Positions 44,005 to 54,747 of a stretch of 64,000 nucleotides of DNA are shown here, piece after piece (position 1 is the stretch's first letter; each line of letters begins with the position of its first letter). The translations under genes were made by a program, and so were the position numbers. Below the pieces are notes generated by a model. That model made no database searches. It saw only the letters and a list, made by a program, of their open reading frames with translations, and was not told the origin of the DNA. This DNA is from Incurvaria masculella (taxonomy: Eukaryota > Arthropoda > Insecta > Lepidoptera > Incurvariidae), in the NCBI GenBank assembly GCA_946894095.1, contig OX335652.1, positions 9,075,001 through 9,139,000 on the forward strand. The letters are read 5' to 3'.

Positions 44005-44656
44005 AAATTTTGGGGGAACGGCATAACGTATAATATGCAGATCGTATAATGTCATATTTTAACAAAATTTTAAAACCATGCACAACGTATAATCGGCAGA
44101 TCGTATAATCTTATACGTAGTGCATGAAGAAGTCCAAAAAATTAAATTACTTATTTCTCCATGCATAACGTATAATAGTCACAACGTATAATGTTATGAT
44201 CTTTATTTAACAAAAAAAGAAAACCATGCATATCATATAATCCTAAAATATTTCATACGATAAGCGCCCTTATCGATATAAGATTAAAGATTATACTCGC
44301 ACGCGACTTTTCGACCGTCTCAATTAGCGTTGTAGCAAATTGTTACTCTTCAACAGATATCGATTCGTAGCAATTTCAGCCTTAAATGTATCGTTGTTAG
44401 GGCGCTTTATGCAGTGCTTCTTGGCATATTATACGTTCTGCATGGTTTTCTTTTTTTGTGAATTCATGTTAGGAATATTATACGTTGTGACTATTATACG
44501 TTCTGCATGATGCAAAGAGTTTATTTTATTTTTAAACTCATGCACTCTAACATTATATGTTGTGAATATTATACGATATGCATGGTTTTAATTTTTTGAA
44601 AAAAAAAACCATTATACGTTGTGAATATTATACGTAGTGAATACGACTCGAAATTT
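44005..44656. repeat. Inverted array of CGTATAAT / ATTATACG motifs
   Basis: The left half carries CGTATAAT repeatedly (about 44026-44193), often as ATGCATAACGTATAATAGTC followed by ACAACGTATAATG. The right half carries the inverse ATTATACGTTGTGACTATTA... (44427, 44476, 44492, 44567, 44610, 44626). The outermost about 45 bp, starting AAATTT at both ends, are inverted repeats. The middle has GCGCCCTTATCGATA and TGTTAGGGCGC. It looks like a non-autonomous foldback or TIR element of about 650 bp with subterminal repeats; no coding frame. Confidence 0.85.
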
Positions 44657-44707
44657 TAGACGGAACTAACAAAACTAAATTTAAATGTCAGGGCAGCTAT
44701 GATGTTA

Positions 44708-44956
44708 TCCATACTAATATTATAAATGCGAAAGTAACTCTTTCTATCTGTTGCATTTTCACGCCTAAGCCGCTGAGCAATTTTTGATGAATTTCAGTAT
44801 AAATAAAATAATATAAAAATAACATAGGCTACCTTTTGTGGTGAAAATTAAACTCGAAGGGGTGGGGAATGGGTAACTCATATAATATACAGAATAATTC
44901 AGCCCGACATCAGTCTTAAACTCCATTGACCCGAGCAGAGCCGGTACCTCAGCTAG
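44708..44956 (+). mobile_element. Non-autonomous Helitron (complete, 249 bp)
   Basis: Starts TCCATACTAATATTATAAAT directly after A and ends GGTACCTCAGCTAG directly before T, the A/T insertion site and TC...CTRR termini expected of Helitrons. The hairpin region GACCCGAGCAGAGCCGG precedes the end. Body motifs TTTCACGCCTAAGCCGCTGA and AACATAGGCTACCTTTTGTG are shared with other copies. No Rep/helicase coding. The minus frame at 44765-44977 is incidental. Confidence 0.8.
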
Positions 44957-45073
44957 TTCAATATAAATTGTTCGCATAAGTCCCGCGTGTGCAGGAAAAG
45001 ATAAAAGTAATTTTCCTACCGAACATTTCTAATGAAGTTACATCCTATCTTGGTCTCGGGAGAACGTTCTCCG

Positions 45074-45374
45074 AAAAACCGGCCAAGTGCGAGTCGGACT
45101 CGCACACGAAGGTTTCCGTACCATCGTACAAGATTTAACATAAAAAAATCACGTTTTTTGTATGGGGCCTTTGATTTTTATATTTTTTTTATTTTACCTC
45201 TTTGTTGTTATAGCGGCAAAATATCTACACACTATGTGAAAATTTCTGCTGCCTACCTATTACGGTTGAGGAGATACAGCCCTGTGACAGACGGGCGGAC
45301 GGACGGACGGACGGACAGCAGAGGCTTAGTAATAGGGTTCCGTTTTTACCCTTTGGGTACGGAACCCTAAAAAG
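45074..45374 (+). mobile_element. GGTTCCGTACC dispersed repeat, complete
   Basis: From AAAAACCGGCCAAGTGCGAG through GTTGTTATAGCGGCAAAATA, ACGGTTGAGGAGATACAGCC and (GGAC)n to GGGTACGGAACCCTAAAAAG. The outermost GGTTCCGTACC-type motifs are inverted relative to each other. The plus frame at 45032-45370 crosses it and is not a gene. Confidence 0.85.
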
Positions 45375-46250
45375 GTGAAAGCTCAAGAGATTATAGCTAT
45401 TGGGTTAATGGTTTCCAAAAGGCTAGCGTAGCTTTCCAAATTGATGCGGTACATTGAGACGGTTGCACACATTGTGAAAACAGCACAGCACCTATAAACG
45501 ATAAGGCAGTAGAGCTTCATGAATACAGCATCTAGGCTACATTTCCATGCAGCTGACCGAAGCGAGGAGTGTTAGATAAATGATAAGACGAGCGATAAAT
45601 CCTGCCACAATTGTGTCAAGTGGTCTACGCATGCCCGAGAAACTATTAAGACGTGAAGCCTTCAATTACGCAGAAATAATAACTGCAATCATCCTGATTT
45701 AGCTGTCAAGTGTTGGAGAGCTGAGGCCACCGGGTGCTCGGAGACCAGCTCATCGCGTTCACCCCGATTTTCCATGTCGGTGTCGTCGGAGTTTCTTTTG
45801 CTATAAATATCTTATGATCTATTGATAGTGTCCGCGTGGAGACTGATACGACTTTGTAACCATTTCTCGACTCTTACTTTGCGGTGTTTGTGATAGACGC
45901 CGACAGCAATGTGAAAACGATGCCTTACTAACATTAATTATTAACCAAGGAACAAGCGAACGAACCAGTAAAGCACAAATATAATATTATTTATAAAACT
46001 GTAGATTATAATCATTATAGGCTGATTAAAATTGATTGGTAGCAGTGAAATAAATTATAAAACCAGGCTTGTTCTGTGATTCTGTTGATGTATTCTGTGG
46101 CATTTGTTCATGTGTGAAATCCGACTCTAGATAGGTTTTCCGATCCGTTGAGTGAAGAATGCGCTGGTCGCCGAGGCGTAAAAATACTGTTAGCTTCTGA
46201 GAACTACGCGCAGATGCAAGAATTGTATAATTGACACTAAGCGTTAAGTA
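45375..46250. other. Intergenic, no gene seen
   Basis: No frame or repeat recognised. Confidence 0.45.
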
Positions 46251-46575
46251 TTTTTTATGTCACTGGACATAGATGACCAAACCGTGATGATATTAGCCCA
46301 ACCCATCGCATTCCTGAAGGAATCAGATGCCATTCCAGGACCTTCCCTTTATGAGCACGGCTACATTGAACTGAATGGAGAACACGGACATTTTTTGTAT
46401 TGCCCGTTTAACCATAATTTCATCCAACGCTGTGGTACCAACCCGCGCGGGATCATGGAACGGCTCGCATTCGTAACGAAATGCACTTATCCAGCTCAGA
46501 GAGAGAAATAAAGTGGTGCATGGAGATCGAGCCCATACCTTCTGGCATGCAAAGTAACTCCCGTTGCCTATGCAA
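46251..46575 (-). mobile_element. tRNA-derived SINE, internally deleted
   Basis: TTTTTTATGTCACTGGACAT, GATATTAGCCCAACCCATCG, CCATTCCAGGACCTTCCCTT, GTGGTACCAACCCGCGCGGG, then a jump to ATCATGGAACGGCTCGCATT and a degraded reversed head near 46530-46575. Frames 46257-46511 and 46453-46692 are within it. Confidence 0.75.
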
Positions 46576-46721
46576 TGGTGGTGAATGGTGTTCTTTAGTT
46601 TGAGACAAAGTTAACCCTTTTCTCCCGGTACTAGATGCTGCATCAATAGCCATTGAGTCCCACACAAGGATTTGACCATACCTCCAGGGCATGAACGAAC
46701 CGAAGTACGGTAGTACGAAGT
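46576..46721. other. Short spacer
   Basis: Nothing recognised. Confidence 0.4.
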
Positions 46722-46912
46722 ATTATGGTAAATTAACTCGCCGGGTGAACAGGCAAGTGAGTCATTACTACGCCAACTGGTAAATTTTAGTTCAATTGGC
46801 CAAATAACAGGTTTTTTGACATTGTGAATGGTAAGAAGTGCCATCAAACATAAGATTTAATCATTTACGTGCCTGTTCACATGGCGAGTTAATTTACTAT
46901 GGTAACACCTCG
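46722..46912. mobile_element. MITE family D, copy 3 (compact)
   Basis: Left ATTATGGTAAATTAACTCGC and right GGCGAGTTAATTTACTATGG are inverted. GCCGGGTGAACAGGCAAGTG pairs with the inverse of CACGTAAATGAT-flanked GTGCCTGTTCACATGGC. 191 bp, no coding. Confidence 0.8.
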
Positions 46913-48054
46913 GTTCCGTCTACGTCTGTGCCACAGGAACAGACGTGTATAGGTACTTACATCAATAAATGCCTTACCAAAACACGGCGAATTAATGCAA
47001 ATCAACATTATCATAACTAAATCCATTTATTATTAAAACTTAAAGTTAGATTCCTGGAGCACGGATATAGGTAAGTGATACATACGAACACGTTTTAGTG
47101 CTGAGACGCGCGGCCAGTTCACTAGACACTGATAAAGATCTGAACAGAGACTTTGTAAAGTTACACCCGTTAAGTCTCTTCCACACGACGGCTCTGGCGT
47201 CCGGCGCTACTAGCACGCTAGTGGCGCGAAGTGTTTCAACTTTAATGAACCGGCACAAGTGCCCGTGCAAGTCGATTCGTTGGTGGGTGGCCAGGGCGGC
47301 CGGCAATAACTCGGGCATGTACGTCTAAAGTCAGGCGGAAACGGGGGGATGCGCGGTGCAAGTGGGTCGCAATTGCTTGCAGAAACGAATCGCGCGTCAC
47401 TTGTCACTTACCACTTGGTGTGGAAGTTGATTAGTACACGCGTTTCGGTCCTTGCGCAAGTGCGCGCCGCTTGCCCCGAAAATCTTTACGCTACCCACTC
47501 GACTCGTCCGGGTACTGGTTCCACTTTATTCACGTTAACTCCATTCGTGTTAGTATCACTTATGATGCTGCGCATCGTGTGCAAGCGCCATTAATGTTAT
47601 AAATAAATAACCTTTTCGAAGATACGGATGCCGTAAGAAAAATACATTGCAATTTAGAAAGGCAATAAGTACTAGGATTCATTTCAAGTACGATTTATGT
47701 CATAAACATTGTGCTGAACGAAATGAACACATATTAAATGGCAAGTTAACTTACTGTCCGTAGTGTCCGTGCATTAATTGGCGGCAAATCATAATTTCGC
47801 AACGGTACATTATGAGGTAGATGAGTTTTAACCTCTTAACACGATACAATGTGGGCGGACCCTCTGCCCACCAGGAAATGGCGTTGTATCTGATAACATT
47901 TTGGACTTAATTAAGACGGAACGAACACCCGATCAGGGATGAGAGAGAATATTGTCCTTTTTTATTTTGTTTGGCGGTAGATTAAAATTACCGACCATAG
48001 TTGGCTTTTGACGTTACGTGGAAACGAATTTTATCTTTAGTGAAGAACCGTCCG
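46913..48054. other. Intergenic with GC-rich patch
   Basis: Four overlapping frames on both strands lie between 47046 and 47594 in a moderately GC-rich, stop-poor segment. None has a recognised domain, convincing start or splice sites, so none is called; an exon cannot be ruled out. Confidence 0.4.
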
Positions 48055-48058
48055 TTAA

Positions 48059-48625
48059 GGTGGCCCTTCCTAACTGGGCTTCCCTTCCTAACGGGACTAA
48101 CTCATTCGCGGGCACGGTACCAAACTATGCTATTGCGCTCTCGGTTTCAAAGACAAAGACAGGCTCCGTGATGAGGAGGATGCAACATATCCACAAAGCG
48201 GACCATCACATAGTGTTTGATTTGTGAAGATGAGAGAAGAGTGAAGATTAACGAAAAATTTAATTTCAAAACGTCTTATAGCTAAAAGTAAATCACGACC
48301 GCTGTAGTTAAAAATCAAACAAAAACCAACTTGATTATAATGTTTTAATGAAACAAGCTAGGCCTGATGACTAACCTTTTTAAGATGTTTTTATTTTATT
48401 GTTGCGTAATCCACGTCCAAACTTATTTTATGAAATGCTCGAAAAATTCAAACTTACGGATCTTATAACTTAGAAACCAAACACTATTTTACAATGCCAA
48501 TGGTCATCAGACATCTAGTTCGATCAAATAAAGCTGTTTTGAGTATAACTTTGGATCTCTGACAAGAAATATGCGCTTCATCTTCTTTCCACGTTTGTAT
48601 GGGGAGTTGAGCAGGAAGGCCCACC
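48059..48625 (-). mobile_element. TTAA MITE family A, copy 6 (reverse)
   Basis: TTAA at 48055-48058 and 48626-48629. Ends GGTGGCCCTTCCTAACTGGG and GCAGGAAGGCCCACC. Interior matches the other copies in inverse: ACAGGCTCCGTGATGAGGAG, GGTCATCAGACATCTAGTTC and TTGGATCTCTGACAAGAAAT. A divergent subfamily at the termini. Confidence 0.85.
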
Positions 48626-48629
48626 TTAA

Positions 48630-49900
48630 AAGGATTTAATGGTATAGTAAAATTCGAAGCAGCAAAACTTCCAATCGAAAACACTAGAGCGGAGACTGCC
48701 AAACCTAACCTAATATCTTGTGGTACAACATCGTCGATCTCCGTGCATCTATTAATCGTTATAAACTAGTTGGCAAGTATCAAAGAAATGACCGGTCAAG
48801 CGTGAACGTGCCTGGTTTAACTGTTCCGATGATAAGTAGAGTATTTAAAACTGACACTTTTCAAGGTTAGGCTAGGACCAATCCAGGATATTTGCCACGG
48901 GCCTCTGATAATGCTTCTTTACCGACATCAGCGTAGCGGCAGTAGCGGTAAAAGGCGGCTTAACCGAAGAGATTCCTACACGGGACTGTGCAGAATTTCA
49001 ACGAATAAAGTTCAACAACACCATTTAAGCGGAGAATGTTTTGAATACATGACATTAACAAGATGATATCACGTGGGGCTACCGAAATATCCCGCACGCA
49101 GTAAACTTGCGGATGCGTGGATATGAAGGAATTTAGAATTTCTTTGATTTATGCATAGTTGTATGCTTAATTAATTATTTGAAGTGAAACTCATTATGCT
49201 TGTGTTTCAAATAGGGTTACCAAACACCAGGGTTTGTTTTGACATTGTCAGACTTTTTAGGGTAATGTCAGAATTTATTTCAGAATGTCAGACATTTTCT
49301 GATAAATGAGGCCTTTATTGTTGTGGGCGTACGCTCTTTCGAGCAGATTTGTATCTTGAAACTGCATGCCAGCCATCTTTGGAGACCGATCTAACGATAT
49401 ACCACACACACTTATGTACACGTTTTTTTTTCATCCCTAATTCACATGCATGGCGTGCCACCCATAATTTAATTAATAAATTTTATTTCGGAATTTGTGT
49501 TTAACGATTTATAAAAAAAACCTTACTGCTAAATTTCATCTATTGCGCCAACGGTTTCTGAAAAAAATTATGATGTTTTATTTGAAAAAATTAACGAGCT
49601 AAAATAGGTTTTATTCCATTTCGGATAAATTATGCGCACAAAAAACTACAGAAAATATAATAAAAAATACTTACTCAGATGGGTCTACAATTTTTGCCCA
49701 ATTTTTTAAATCAACGAACGCATACGCCTTTTGCTAACCTAAAAGATCTCTCTGTTCTATTGAACGTGAAGATGACATCTGTCACCTGTGCACTGTCAAT
49801 AAGATGATTCATAAACCTAATTGGTCAAACGGTCTACCGATTTACCAATTAGGTCAAATTAAAGAGCATAAATCAAAGTTTTTACGATTACGCAACGTAC
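48630..49900. other. Intergenic, no gene recognised
   Basis: Near 49235-49300 a short imperfect repeat TTGTCAGACTTTTTAGGGTA / ATGTCAGAATTTATTTCAGA / ATGTCAGACATTTTCTG occurs. No coding frame. Confidence 0.4.
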
Positions 49901-50312
49901 GGCTCGTAGCCTAGTGGCGCGGGGAATGGCCTAGCGTACCAGAGGCCTGGGTTCGATACCGCGACATGCACCACTGTCTTTCTCTTTCCGAGTTCGATAA
50001 GTGCATTTAGTCACGAATGCGAGCTGCTCCATGGTTCGGAATCCATGCAAATCTGCAGGTCCCCTTCCCCTACTAGGTGGTAGGGTTTAAGCCCGCCCGG
50101 GTTGGTACCATCGCATTGGATGAAAAGATGGTCGAAGCGGTAATAAAAAAATGTCCGTGTTTTCCATCCAGTTCAATGTAGCCGTGCTCATAAAGGGAAG
50201 GTCCTGGCATGGCACCTAATTCCTTCGGTAATATGGTGTATTGGGCTAATATCATAGCGGTAGTTGTGTGGTATTAGCCATCCATGTCAGGTCGCATAAA
50301 AACAAAAAAAAA
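49901..50312 (+). mobile_element. tRNA-derived SINE, full-length reference copy
   Basis: Begins with a tRNA-like head: GGCTCGTAGCCTAGTGGCGC (A box) and CCTGGGTTCGATACCGCG (B box). The body has GAGCTGCTCCATGGTTCGGA, CCCTACTAGGTGGTAGGG, GCCCGCCCGGGTTGGTACCA, ATCCAGTTCAATGTAGCCGT and GGTCCTGGCATGGCACCTAA, then GGTCGCATAAAAACAAAAAA. GTAC abuts both ends. The head would act as an internal RNA polymerase III promoter; movement would need a partner LINE. The minus frame at 50073-50255 is incidental. Confidence 0.9.
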
Positions 50313-50841
50313 GTACATATCAAAACCGTAAATATCCGGACATATCAAAACCACAGATTATAAAATATTAGGCAAGTCATCGATACTGTAGCAAAATAGG
50401 TTTCCATGCAGTGTTTTCAGTTGCCAGATTTTACTGATTCGTTTTACGAACAATTAATTCCTATAATCATTATTTGAATCTCCATTTTTAGTAGGTAACT
50501 GAGTTTTGAGAATAATCGATGAATTATTTCTAATGTACGCAGCACTTTGCCCTGATGTGTTCGTATGCAAATGTGAGTCGCCATTTTAAAAGCACCATCT
50601 ATCATCCGTTGACGATCCTAACTCCAGATTACAATGGGCACGGCATCAATCATCTTGACACGGCAGAAGATGTCCTTGAGGGCTTCAATAAGTAGGATCT
50701 TATTTTAGAAAGCTGCAAACGAATAAAAAATAATATTTATTTATATTTAGTTTTTTCCATCTGCCAAAAGTAGGAACGATTTTTAAACTAGTGGCTCTCT
50801 GAGCTGTAGACATCGCGAGTCCGTCTTTTTGAACATTGGTC
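50313..50841. other. Intergenic, no gene seen
   Basis: AT-rich; a short direct repeat ATATCAAAACC occurs at about 50316 and 50342. Nothing else. Confidence 0.4.
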
Positions 50842-51129
50842 TTTTTTAGGGTTCCGTACCCAAAGGGTGAAAACGGTACCCTATTACTAAGCCTCCGTTG
50901 TCCGTTCGTCCGTCCGTCCGTCTGTCCGTCTGTCACAGGGCTGTATCTAATGAACCTTAATAGGTAGGCAGCTGAAATTTTCACAGAGTGTGTATTTATT
51001 TTGCCGCTATAACAACAAATAGGTAATATCAAAAATAGTAAAAATTAAAGGGGGCCCCATACAAAAACGTGATTTTTTTTTGTGTTGATGGTAGGGTGCG
51101 AATCCGACTCGCACTTGGTCGGTTTTTTT
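50842..51129 (-). mobile_element. GGTTCCGTACC dispersed repeat (reverse)
   Basis: TTTTTTAGGGTTCCGTACCC, AAGCCTCCGTTGTCCGTTCG, (CCGT)n, TTTTGCCGCTATAACAACAA, GAATCCGACTCGCACTTGGT and CGGTTTTTTTG. Minus frames at 50700-51032 and 51007-51249 overlap it. Confidence 0.85.
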
Positions 51130-51440
51130 GAATAACTTTTTTTTAAAAAAACTTGCTCTACTAAAAGATTCTATATAAATATCGAACCTACTTGCAAAAT
51201 TTCGAATAAGTTGAGAAATACGAAGTACAGAAAAACAGCTGTTTTTCAAAATTACTCCGCCATTTAAAAAAAAAATTAAAATCTGTCTCGTCTAAAAACG
51301 TTTATAAAAATATCGAACCTATACAATATTTCACGCGAATCGGTTGAGAAATGCGACTAGAGGAGAGCAGCCGGACACACGAAATCATTTTTGCCCAATA
51401 TTGAAACGGATACCTTCGCTACACTCGTTCAATTAATTTG
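51130..51440 (-). mobile_element. Dispersed repeat with ATCGGTTGAGAAATGCGAC motif
   Basis: Two related half-units: AAATATCGAACCTACTTGCA...AAGTTGAGAAATACGAAG and AAATATCGAACCTATACAAT...CGGTTGAGAAATGCGAC. They are followed by GAGCAGCCGGACACACGAAA and TTTTTGCCCAATATTG. Resembles common lepidopteran Helitron or LINE-derived repeats; class uncertain. Confidence 0.5.
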
Positions 51441-52090
51441 TCGGTACATATATACGTCTCATAAATTACGTGGACATTATTAAATCTACATTATTCATAA
51501 AACCTATGAGAAAAGAGAGTGAAAAGTAACTATAGTAACGCAATCGGAACGATAGAAGTTAACAAAGCCTGACGTTTCAGAATGGGCATGGTCCTCTTAT
51601 CTCCTCTCCACTAATTACAAACACTGGAAATATTTACTTTCAAAACGTTTCTAGTAAATTTTACGGCAAAATTCAAAACGCCAGAAGCATTTTTGTGTAG
51701 GGGCCTACCTATGCCCCCTGGGGGTGGCATGTTACAGGCGTGTTTTGTAATTTAACAAAAATATTTTTCGAGGGGCTAATAATAACGAAACTGATGATAA
51801 AAAACTATTTTTCGGAAGTGTTTGTCTCTCTGTCTGTCTTCAACAACGTTTGCCGCTTTTCACGATGAAACGTCAAATTCTAATTAGATGATGTTTTCAC
51901 TAATAGAATCAAGCACATCTCGAAGGAGTTTTTGCCAAATGTCACCACGATTTATTAAAAATAAGTGAGTAGTAAGCGAAAACGTAAATTACCTTTTTTT
52001 ATCACCGAAATGACGCGTTGCGGGGAAGGGTCTCGGTGGCCGACCCTAATTATCACAATCATCACCCTAGCGTGAGTGGCGACCAGACTG
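51441..52090. other. Probable body of a Helitron-like element, otherwise no gene
   Basis: GTCTCTCTGTCTGTCTTCAA (about 51823) and TGCGGGGAAGGGTCTCGGTG (about 52019) precede the Helitron-type terminus at 52135. The 5' boundary was not found. Confidence 0.35.
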
Positions 52091-52094
52091 TATA

Positions 52095-52135
52095 ATATAG
52101 GACTTTAACGCGAGCGGAGCCGCGGGCACAGCTAG
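52095..52135 (+). mobile_element. Helitron 3' terminus
   Basis: GACTTTAACGCGAGCGGAGC then CGCGGGCACAGCTAG before T: GC-rich hairpin and CTAG end as in the copy at 44708-44956. Confidence 0.6.
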
Positions 52136-53029
52136 TGAATAAAAAAAAATGTGCGAGCGCTAAAATATAAGTCAATGGCGAGCGCAATGGATCTGTGTAC
52201 CTGTATTGTGCAGATTTATTTTATCTTGTCGCGATGTTTGTCTCATGGAATACTGATCAACAATAACTTCGTTCGTGACAACCGATCTATCAGGATTATG
52301 GGGTGGTAGTAAATGCATAGGCGATCAGTGGCAATACTTAACGGGACTGGCAATCTTCAACCAGTTTTCCTTTTGAATAATATTGATAAGGTTTGATTGT
52401 ACACACAGCCACATATGCAATATTTTTTCTTAATGGTATGACTAAATTTCACATGGCAATGGAGGTAGAAAGAAAATAATTCAAATCTATTTTATGTAAG
52501 AGAAAAATTCTAATCCTACCTACCTACTCCCAAAACTGTTACTTTTCGAACCAACCTCGGTGCCGCAACTTTAAACTCAACATAAAAGTGGTTATTGTTG
52601 CAACCAAGAAGAATTGTACAAGAACTCAATCATCAAGCATTGAGAGAGTAGCTGCCACAGAAATGGGAATGATTTCTGTGGTAGCTGCATTGCCATTCAG
52701 TGCTCAGTGCTCCAACATTCAAGCAAGGGTCGACCCTGGACCGGTGCACAAGGTGTGTCAAGGAGAACCAAGTCAAGAAGCCGACAGGTGAAACAGCACC
52801 AGATTAATTGGAGGTACCGATTGAAATAAAATGTATACAGTCCGCTCACTATTCTAAACCTCCAAACGAAACACTTATATTGTTATATCACGTTTCTCCG
52901 ATTTGTTCAAGAGGAACACGTTATTATGCATCAGTAATAAGCGTACAAATCTTTGACGACAAAATACACCTACCCTTTTGAATATTCATCATGTAACTGA
53001 GCCTGAATGAATGAATGAATGAATGAAAA
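52136..53029. other. Intergenic, no gene recognised
   Basis: A 67-codon plus frame (52588-52791) has no recognised product. AAATGGGAATGATTTCTGTG near 52660 pairs with CACAGAAATG just before it, giving a small hairpin. A (GAAT)n microsatellite lies at about 53004-53025. Confidence 0.4.
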
Positions 53030-53210
53030 GGGAACTAGGAGCCATACCAGGATCTCCTTATATTGTACGGCCGCATTGAACTGATTGGAAAATAGGGACC
53101 ATTTTCGTTGCCGCTTCGACCATCGTTCCTTCAATCCGATGGTACTAACTTGGGCGTTAAGTAAGCTACAAACTAGAAAGACGAATCCCTTAGCCGCCTT
53201 TTGCTGCATG
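53030..53210 (-). mobile_element. Degenerate SINE fragments
   Basis: GGAGCCATACCAGGATCTCC, CATTGAACTGATTGG and GATGGTACTAACTTGGGCG match the tRNA-SINE in reverse. Then GACGAATCCCTTAGCCGCCT (about 53181) is from the second SINE family also seen near 33047. Confidence 0.6.
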
Positions 53211-54383
53211 CACGGGAAGAAATGCAGTGCGACTTCTTGTATTATTTTTACAGCACAGGCCTGCGAACTTATTAAGAAGGTGGTCGACCCTGCACACAGC
53301 TAGCGCCGCTTCGCATGGACTTCAACAATTATTCAATTTACTTCTACTTGACCCACATTCTCATGCAAGCGCTTGAGCAGCGATTATTTTTTAACTACTT
53401 AATTTATGATAATTACGAAATATTTTAAAGTTGAAATATCTTTAAAATGTGGTGATAACGGTGTGAATATCCGTAGTGGCCTTATCTTTACCAAGCCATA
53501 AGTGAACAAAACTAGCAAAAAACATATTTATGCAGATTGGATATAATTGGAACTTGTCTACAGAATGTTAAATCAGCTCAAAAATATACAAAAGTTAATG
53601 TAGTAGGTTAAAGTATAATATTTTGTTCAAAGCCTTAAGTTCCTGGAACCATATTTTAAATATTTTTTGCCATCAAAACCTTGCGTAAATAATGTTAATT
53701 TCACATTCAACAAAAATGTATCCAACAGGCCAATTTTTGTCAGCTGCATATTTATAATATTATTTAAACGTAATGCTTTTATTTGTATTTATATAATATA
53801 CACGTACATATGCGTAATTTAAAAAATGGTAGGGTTCTGAGAAAACGATGTCTGTGAATGATTGTGTTCTATAATATGTAATATGTGGTCGGAACGGAAT
53901 TGAAGGTATTTAAATGCGGTGACATACGTACGGACGGATCTATATAATGAAGGTTCATATAATCAAGGATGATGCGACAATGTAACCATATTTTTCCTAA
54001 ATTTGTCAGATAATAGACGATATTAGCCGACGCAATCTCTTCGAAGCAAGCACGTTGTCTTTAGTACTGCTACCTGACGAGCTCTGATCGATATCGGCAT
54101 GCAGATGGAAAGCGCTCCGCCGACCGGTCTGTCTGTCCGCAAACCTACCTCTGCCGCGCCGTCGCCGTGCCGCCGAGCTACCGCAGCTTTGCCGCCGCTC
54201 TACCGCCGATCTACGAGGCGGCGGGCTACAGCTGATAAGCTTTGAACGCGCCGCTTTATGAGTAACTACTTGCTTTATAAACAACTCATAGATACTACTT
54301 TACTGACGGCTAACCCTGATTAGCTGTTAAGCCACAGCCTTACATCGTGAATTTTTGAGTTAATCCTAACCTTTATAATACAC
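53211..54383. other. Intergenic with GC-rich patch
   Basis: AT-rich up to about 54000. At 54100-54240 a GC-rich segment (CTACCTCTGCCGCGCCGTCG) leaves a 92-codon minus frame open (54006-54284) of Arg/Ser-rich sequence. No domain; a possible donor-like GAGGTAGG lies inside on the minus strand. Not called. Confidence 0.4.
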
Positions 54384-54747
54384 TTTTTAGGGTTCCGTAC
54401 CTAAAGGGTGAATACGGAACCCTATTACTAAGCCTCCGCTGTCGGTCCGTCCGTCCGTCATAGGGTTGTATCTCATGAATCGTAATAGGTAGGCAGCTGA
54501 AATGTTCACAGAGTTTGTATTTATTTTGCCGCTATAACAACAAATAGGTAAAATAAAAAAATAATAAAAACAAAATTCTTTATTGTACACTTTACTTTTT
54601 TGTTTGTTTATTTAATTGGGGGGGGGGGGGGGGGGGCTTTAATTTTTAATATTTTTGATGACTTAAACATGATTGATTGTGTTAAATCTTGTACGATGGT
54701 ACGGAACCCTTCGTGTGCGAGTCCGACTTGCACTTGGCCGGTTTTTT
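54384..54747 (-). mobile_element. GGTTCCGTACC dispersed repeat with a 19-G run
   Basis: TTTTTAGGGTTCCGTACCTA, CCTCCGCTGTCGGTCCGTCC, GCCGCTATAACAACAAATAG, a 19-base G run (54618-54636), ATCTTGTACGATGGTACGGA and GTCCGACTTGCACTTGGCCG. Longer than other copies because of sequence inserted around the G run. Confidence 0.85.

Noticed and set aside
47046..47594. Four overlapping 65-90 codon frames
   Set aside because: They lie on both strands of the same stop-poor segment without recognisable proteins.
49901..49975. tRNA gene
   Set aside because: A- and B-box-like motifs are present, but the head is fused to the shared SINE body and recurs in all copies; no convincing acceptor stem, so it is a SINE head.
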